Positions 61,083-64,000 of a stretch of DNA of 64,000 nt are shown piece by piece; positions within the stretch are counted from its first letter, which is position 1; each line of letters opens with the position of its first letter. The stretch is taken from NCBI GenBank assembly GCA_934317005.1, contig CAKREB010000008.1:87373-151372 (forward strand), in the 5' to 3' direction. The notes under the pieces were generated by a model. It was given only the letters and a program-made list of their open reading frames with translations, searched no databases and had not been told where the DNA came from. This stretch comes from an uncultured Lachnospiraceae bacterium (GTDB lineage: Bacteria; Bacillota; Clostridia; Lachnospirales; Lachnospiraceae). Position numbers and translations under genes: made by a program.

Positions 61083-62116
61083 TGTCTGCTGATCAAGCAG
61101 AAAGACACAGATTTACAATCCTATATTTGTCCCAAATCCGGTACAGATGTAAAAAGGCAAAAAGTATTCGTCTCTGCATCTTAAACAGATTCGTGACAAA
61201 TACGGATAATGCGATGGATGTAAGCTGGGTTTTCTCCAGCTTGGTGGTAATACAGCTCATGCCGTAACAACGTTTGCTTAAGCTAAATGTACGTTCCACT
61301 TCGATCCTGTCGGTATTATCCTGATATTCCTGTTTTTTATCCACTTTTACATTCTTCCGTACCCTTCGCTGTCAAGGCTCAGATCGAATTTTGCACCAAA
61401 TTCCACCGGTGCTTTGACTTTTCCTCTGACGATGGGACGCAGCCACGGCTGTGAGATGCTTACGATCCGGTGTTCTACACTATGGATCTTGTTGTCGTAC
61501 ATATATTTTTGCTGCTCATACAATGCAGTGATCGTCAGATACAGACCCGCTTCTTTATCTATTGTTGCATATCCGTTACTCATGAACTCTTCCAGATACC
61601 GAATGTCCCTTGCAACATAGCTCAGCTGTTTGCGGAGGGCTTTCCGTATTTTCTTCACACTGTGTTTTTTGCTTTTGGCAAATGCCAGATAATCTTTTCT
61701 GGCGCATTTTTTATAACGTCGCGGCAGCGGCAGATCATAGGACTTGCAGAAACGGCAGATGATCGTTTCCAGTTTTTTCTCGCCTCATTCAGTAGGGAAA
61801 CATCCTGTGGGTAACGGATATTCATTTGCTTCCATCAGCATTTCAGAAGAAATACGTTTACGGAAGAAGACCAGTGTGCTTGCATCAAACGGCGCCTGCT
61901 CTTGATAGCCTGGCAGTCCGATAAAATACTGCAGATATGGATTTTCTGTGATCTGTCCGTTTTTTTGTACATGTCTATAACACACCTTTACTTGTAAAAT
62001 TCTTCGATGATCTGCAAAGAAAATGATTTCATTTTATTGAAACCCTTGCAGATATTATAACAGATAATGGGTGAAAACTCAGCAAAATCAAGGTTTTTCA
62101 AGTTAATCAGCAGACA
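61083..62116. mobile_element. Decayed IS5/IS1182-type insertion sequence
   Basis: Terminal inverted repeats TGTCTGCTGAT are identical at 61083-61093 and, reversed, 62116-62106, with further partial matches inward. The element spans 1034 bp, well below the 1.6-2 kb expected, and holds a broken transposase. I saw no clear target-site duplication. The outer sequences are a membrane-protein fragment on the left and a resolvase fragment on the right. Confidence 0.8.
61093..61985 (-). pseudogene. DDE transposase with internal deletion and frameshifts
   Basis: Pieces of one transposase in order: YLQYFIGLPGYQEQAPFDAS and FFRKRISSEM (to about 61800), RYPQDVSLLNEAR in a second frame, KLETIICRFCKSYDLPLPRR through VRPIVRGK-like PIVRGKVKAPVEFGAKFDLS (to 61347), then after a deletion of the catalytic centre DRIEVERTFSLSKRCYGMSC to the end at 61093. 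The first frameshift is at an A run near 61778. It cannot make an active enzyme. Confidence 0.85.
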
Positions 62117-62130
62117 CTATGTTAATCCCA

Positions 62131-62223
62131 TCAAAAAAGTGGAACATACTTTACTAACTCTGCCAATTGCCTATCTAAGTTTTGTTCCGTTGATGATACT
62201 CTGACATAGCCAAATATTCTTCC
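62131..62223 (-). pseudogene. N-terminal fragment of a serine resolvase/invertase
   Basis: A minus-strand frame of 30 codons reads GRIFGYVRVSSTEQNLDRQL then AELVKYV and stops. GYVRVSSxxQNxDRQ, including the catalytic Ser, is unmistakable for small serine recombinases. It lacks a start codon in frame and ends 15 bp from the insertion sequence, which probably disrupted or deleted the rest. Confidence 0.75.
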
Positions 62224-62270
62224 CTATAATATTTCACTCACGTTTCACATTCTCCTTCCTTAAAAATATG

Positions 62271-62308
62271 AAAAGGATAAAGAACATATAACCCTTTATC
62301 CTTTTTAT
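62271..62308. terminator. Bidirectional terminator
   Basis: AAAAGGATAAAG and CTTTATCCTTTT form a perfect 12-bp stem around an eleven-base loop with T runs on both strands. It lies 200 bp after the methyltransferase stop (minus strand). The interval 62309-62507 shows no gene. Confidence 0.75.
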
Positions 62309-62507
62309 AATAATATGTGTTTTATATATCTAATTTTACTGTAAATGTTCTCCATACCAACAAATCAGAAGTTATCACTTCAGCTTCATATATAAAAGTG
62401 GAAATGGATTTCCTTCTACAAAGGAATCAACACAATTTTTACATCCAATTCTTTTTTAACTTTTTTCGCTGTTGCATACAATCAAATTTTTCTTTTTGCA
62501 CAACCTT

Positions 62508-63299
62508 TTATATTTTTTCCAAATCCAAAATAGAAACATAATGCAATATATCAAATTCTTCCGGCAGTGATTGCATATATTTCCAATGTTCCTGCTCCCA
62601 TTTCTGAATCTCACTTTCCTTCAGTCCACTCGCTCCAATTCCTCGACAAGCTTTCATCCTTCCATGCCATGCTTCTCTTGTAAAATGTACTGGCAAATCA
62701 TATGTTAGCATATTTGCAGCCTTAAACATGCCTTCACACCAAGGTGGCTCCTGCAATTCATATCTTGTCATTCTTCCACCAGTCCATGCAGGATTATATT
62801 TCAAAACAAGATTTTCGCTTGTTTTGGCAATCTCACTCTCTTCTGGTAGCCATGCCATAAATAAAATTGAAAAATGACCATAATCCTTTAAAATATGATG
62901 AAGTTTAGGCAAAACAACCGATTTATCAAAATACATAAAACATTGACACGCTGTAACCACATCAAATGTTCTGTCAGGAAAATCAACCTCTTCTGCTGAT
63001 GCAACAATATAATCAATGTCCATCCCTGCGCTTTTGCTGAGTTTCCCTGCATATAAAATTTGATTTTCTGAGATATCTGCCCCTGTCCATTTTGCTCCGT
63101 AGGAATACATATTTCTTGGAATCACACCCGTTCCTGTTCCTAGATCCAGTACATTTTGTCCCTTTACTCCTAACGATAATTCCGCTAGTTTTGCATAAAA
63201 TTCTTTAGGATAAATATCACGGTACTTTGCATAGTCTTCAGAAGTTTTTCCCCAGTCAAATGCTTTCCCATGATCAATATTCTTATTGATTATTTCCAT
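62508..63299 (-). CDS. Class I SAM-dependent methyltransferase
   Basis: Methyltransferase of 263 residues. Motif I is NVLDLGTGTGVIPRNM (about 49-64), followed by GADISENQI (motif II acid) and VVTACQCFMYFD; the family is the UbiE/SAM-methyltransf_11 group. The substrate is unknown; small-molecule methylation is likely. GGGAGG lies before the start. It is the only intact gene in the decayed right part of the window. Confidence 0.9.
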   Translation of the reverse strand: MEIINKNIDHGKAFDWGKTSEDYAKYRDIYPKEFYAKLAELSLGVKGQNVLDLGTGTGVIPRNMYSYGAKWTGADISENQILYAGKLSKSAGMDIDYIVASAEEVDFPDRTFDVVTACQCFMYFDKSVVLPKLHHILKDYGHFSILFMAWLPEESEIAKTSENLVLKYNPAWTGGRMTRYELQEPPWCEGMFKAANMLTYDLPVHFTREAWHGRMKACRGIGASGLKESEIQKWEQEHWKYMQSLPEEFDILHYVSILDLEKI

Positions 63300-63920
63300 G
63301 ATATTTGGCCTCCCATGTAAAACCTAACTTTGCTGTAACATTTTAATTTTATTATACTCAACCACTCTCTTATCAAACACCATCTGGTATAACACAGATT
63401 ACTTTTCTCAATGCACCTTCAAAATTTACCTATAAACAGATGCATCCCCCTCATTTGTGGTATGGTTCACCGTAACGCCATTTCGGATTTTCATTTCTCA
63501 GTAGAATCAGGTATTTTTGCATCCAGTGAGGTTTGATTTCTCAATGGGATTTTTCATACTTTGATTTTATAGTCTAATAATCATCAATGGAGTTAAAGAA
63601 ATTTTGTCCATTGATGATTACATATACAAACTAGAATTGAGATTTTATCTATTCCAAGGGATTTAATAACTATTATATTTTGTTATCAAATATCTCTCAA
63701 GCCCTTGAAAACACTAAGTTTATCGCATGTGAGCTTTCCCTTAGCCTTTCCCTTATGTTATATCTTCCCATATGAATTTACGAACTCTGATAAGGGCAAA
63801 TACAAGGGCAAGAAAATTATATAACACATTATAACACAAAATAAATTTGACATGGTGAACTGATTGAAATGCTTCTAATTTTTGTAACGAATGATTGATT
63901 GGACGATAAGGAGATATGAT
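63300..63920. other. 620-bp gap with a 14-bp inverted repeat and an operator-like half site
   Basis: No gene is supported. TAATCATCAATGGA (63578-63591) and TCCATTGATGATTA (63607-63620) form a perfect 14-bp inverted repeat. At 63677-63690 ATTTTGTTATCAAA matches the right half of the toxin-antitoxin operator at 60044. A minus-strand tail (IKPHWMQKYLILLRNENPKW) ending near 63455 is open for 28 codons and may be the end of a lost mobile-element gene. Confidence 0.5.
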
Positions 63921-64000
63921 ATGATGAGAACAATATTTGCAGAATACAATCCACAACGCAACAGCATTGATGTATATACCAGTGCTGGCTATATGCTCCG
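63921..64000 (+). CDS. Start of a small accessory-element protein (runs off the window)
   Basis: Twenty-six codons are visible from the ATG at 63921, with AAGGAG seven bases before it. The opening RTIFAEYNPQRNSIDVYTSA resembles small proteins (DUF6329/DUF6061-like) carried on integrative conjugative elements of Firmicutes. That match is from memory of a short stretch, so the family is uncertain. Confidence 0.5.
   Translation, partial: MMRTIFAEYNPQRNSIDVYTSAGYML

Noticed and set aside
63753..63956. 67-codon minus-strand frame near the right end
   Set aside because: No ribosome binding site, no recognisable product, and it overlaps the ribosome binding site and start of the better-supported plus-strand gene.

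Overview
The window reads as chromosomal DNA of a low-G+C Gram-positive anaerobe of the Clostridia, most likely family Lachnospiraceae. The signs are strong AGGAGG-type ribosome binding sites, short intergenic gaps, a ComEA/ComEC competence locus beside a GerMN lipoprotein, secreted glycoside hydrolases with lysine-rich C-terminal or N-terminal surface domains, a T-box leader, and small DUF3990/DUF3791-type proteins. I cannot name the genus. No rRNA, tRNA or CRISPR array was seen.

Layout. 1-4127 (minus): comEA, response regulator, histidine kinase, GerMN lipoprotein and the start of comEC form one operon. 4344-4930: a YdcZ-type transporter preceded by a leader RNA whose terminator hairpin contains the ribosome binding site. 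4951-8780: arginine biosynthesis, argB-argD facing argG, with a tandem ARG-box pair in the divergent region. 8938-17930 (minus): eight tightly spaced genes (NatA- and NatB-like ABC exporter, YhfC-type intramembrane protease, LtaS-like phosphoglycerol transferase, SseB, DUF1266 lipoprotein, histidine phosphatase, Maf) that look like one cell-envelope and maintenance operon. 18047-19186: mtnA. 19256-24000: a 1510-residue secreted GH13 starch enzyme with a promoter-proximal palindrome. 24282-27769: a YdjI/YdjG/YdjH-like membrane module. 27895-31628: a phosphatase, an ABM-PNPOx fusion and a secreted GH5 glucanase. 31986-37215: a two-component system with an FtsX-type ABC exporter. 37257-42572: a CMD-cupin protein, LysR regulators (one a fragment), and a plus-strand operon of an unknown protein, a ThrE-type exporter and a YoaK-type membrane protein.

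From about 42.6 kb onward the region becomes mosaic, with many decayed genes: a DAK-family fragment, a frameshifted SulP transporter, an LRR surface protein reduced to its ends, an internally deleted GGDEF protein, a cut RelB, a DDE insertion sequence with recognisable ends, and the N-terminus of a serine resolvase. Intact islands within it are a BASS-family transporter under T-box control (specifier probably isoleucine), a TetR-linked ABC exporter operon with an inverted repeat inside its promoter, a MATE pump, a DUF3990/DUF3791 candidate toxin-antitoxin module, and a Phd/RelE-type toxin-antitoxin pair with a perfect operator. The right edge enters another accessory element.

The signals most worth following are the T-box before a BASS transporter, the terminator/SD-sequestering leader of the YdcZ transporter, the YdjGHI-like module with two long 5' UTR hairpins, the eight-gene envelope operon, and the DUF3990 module with its duplicated neighbour.
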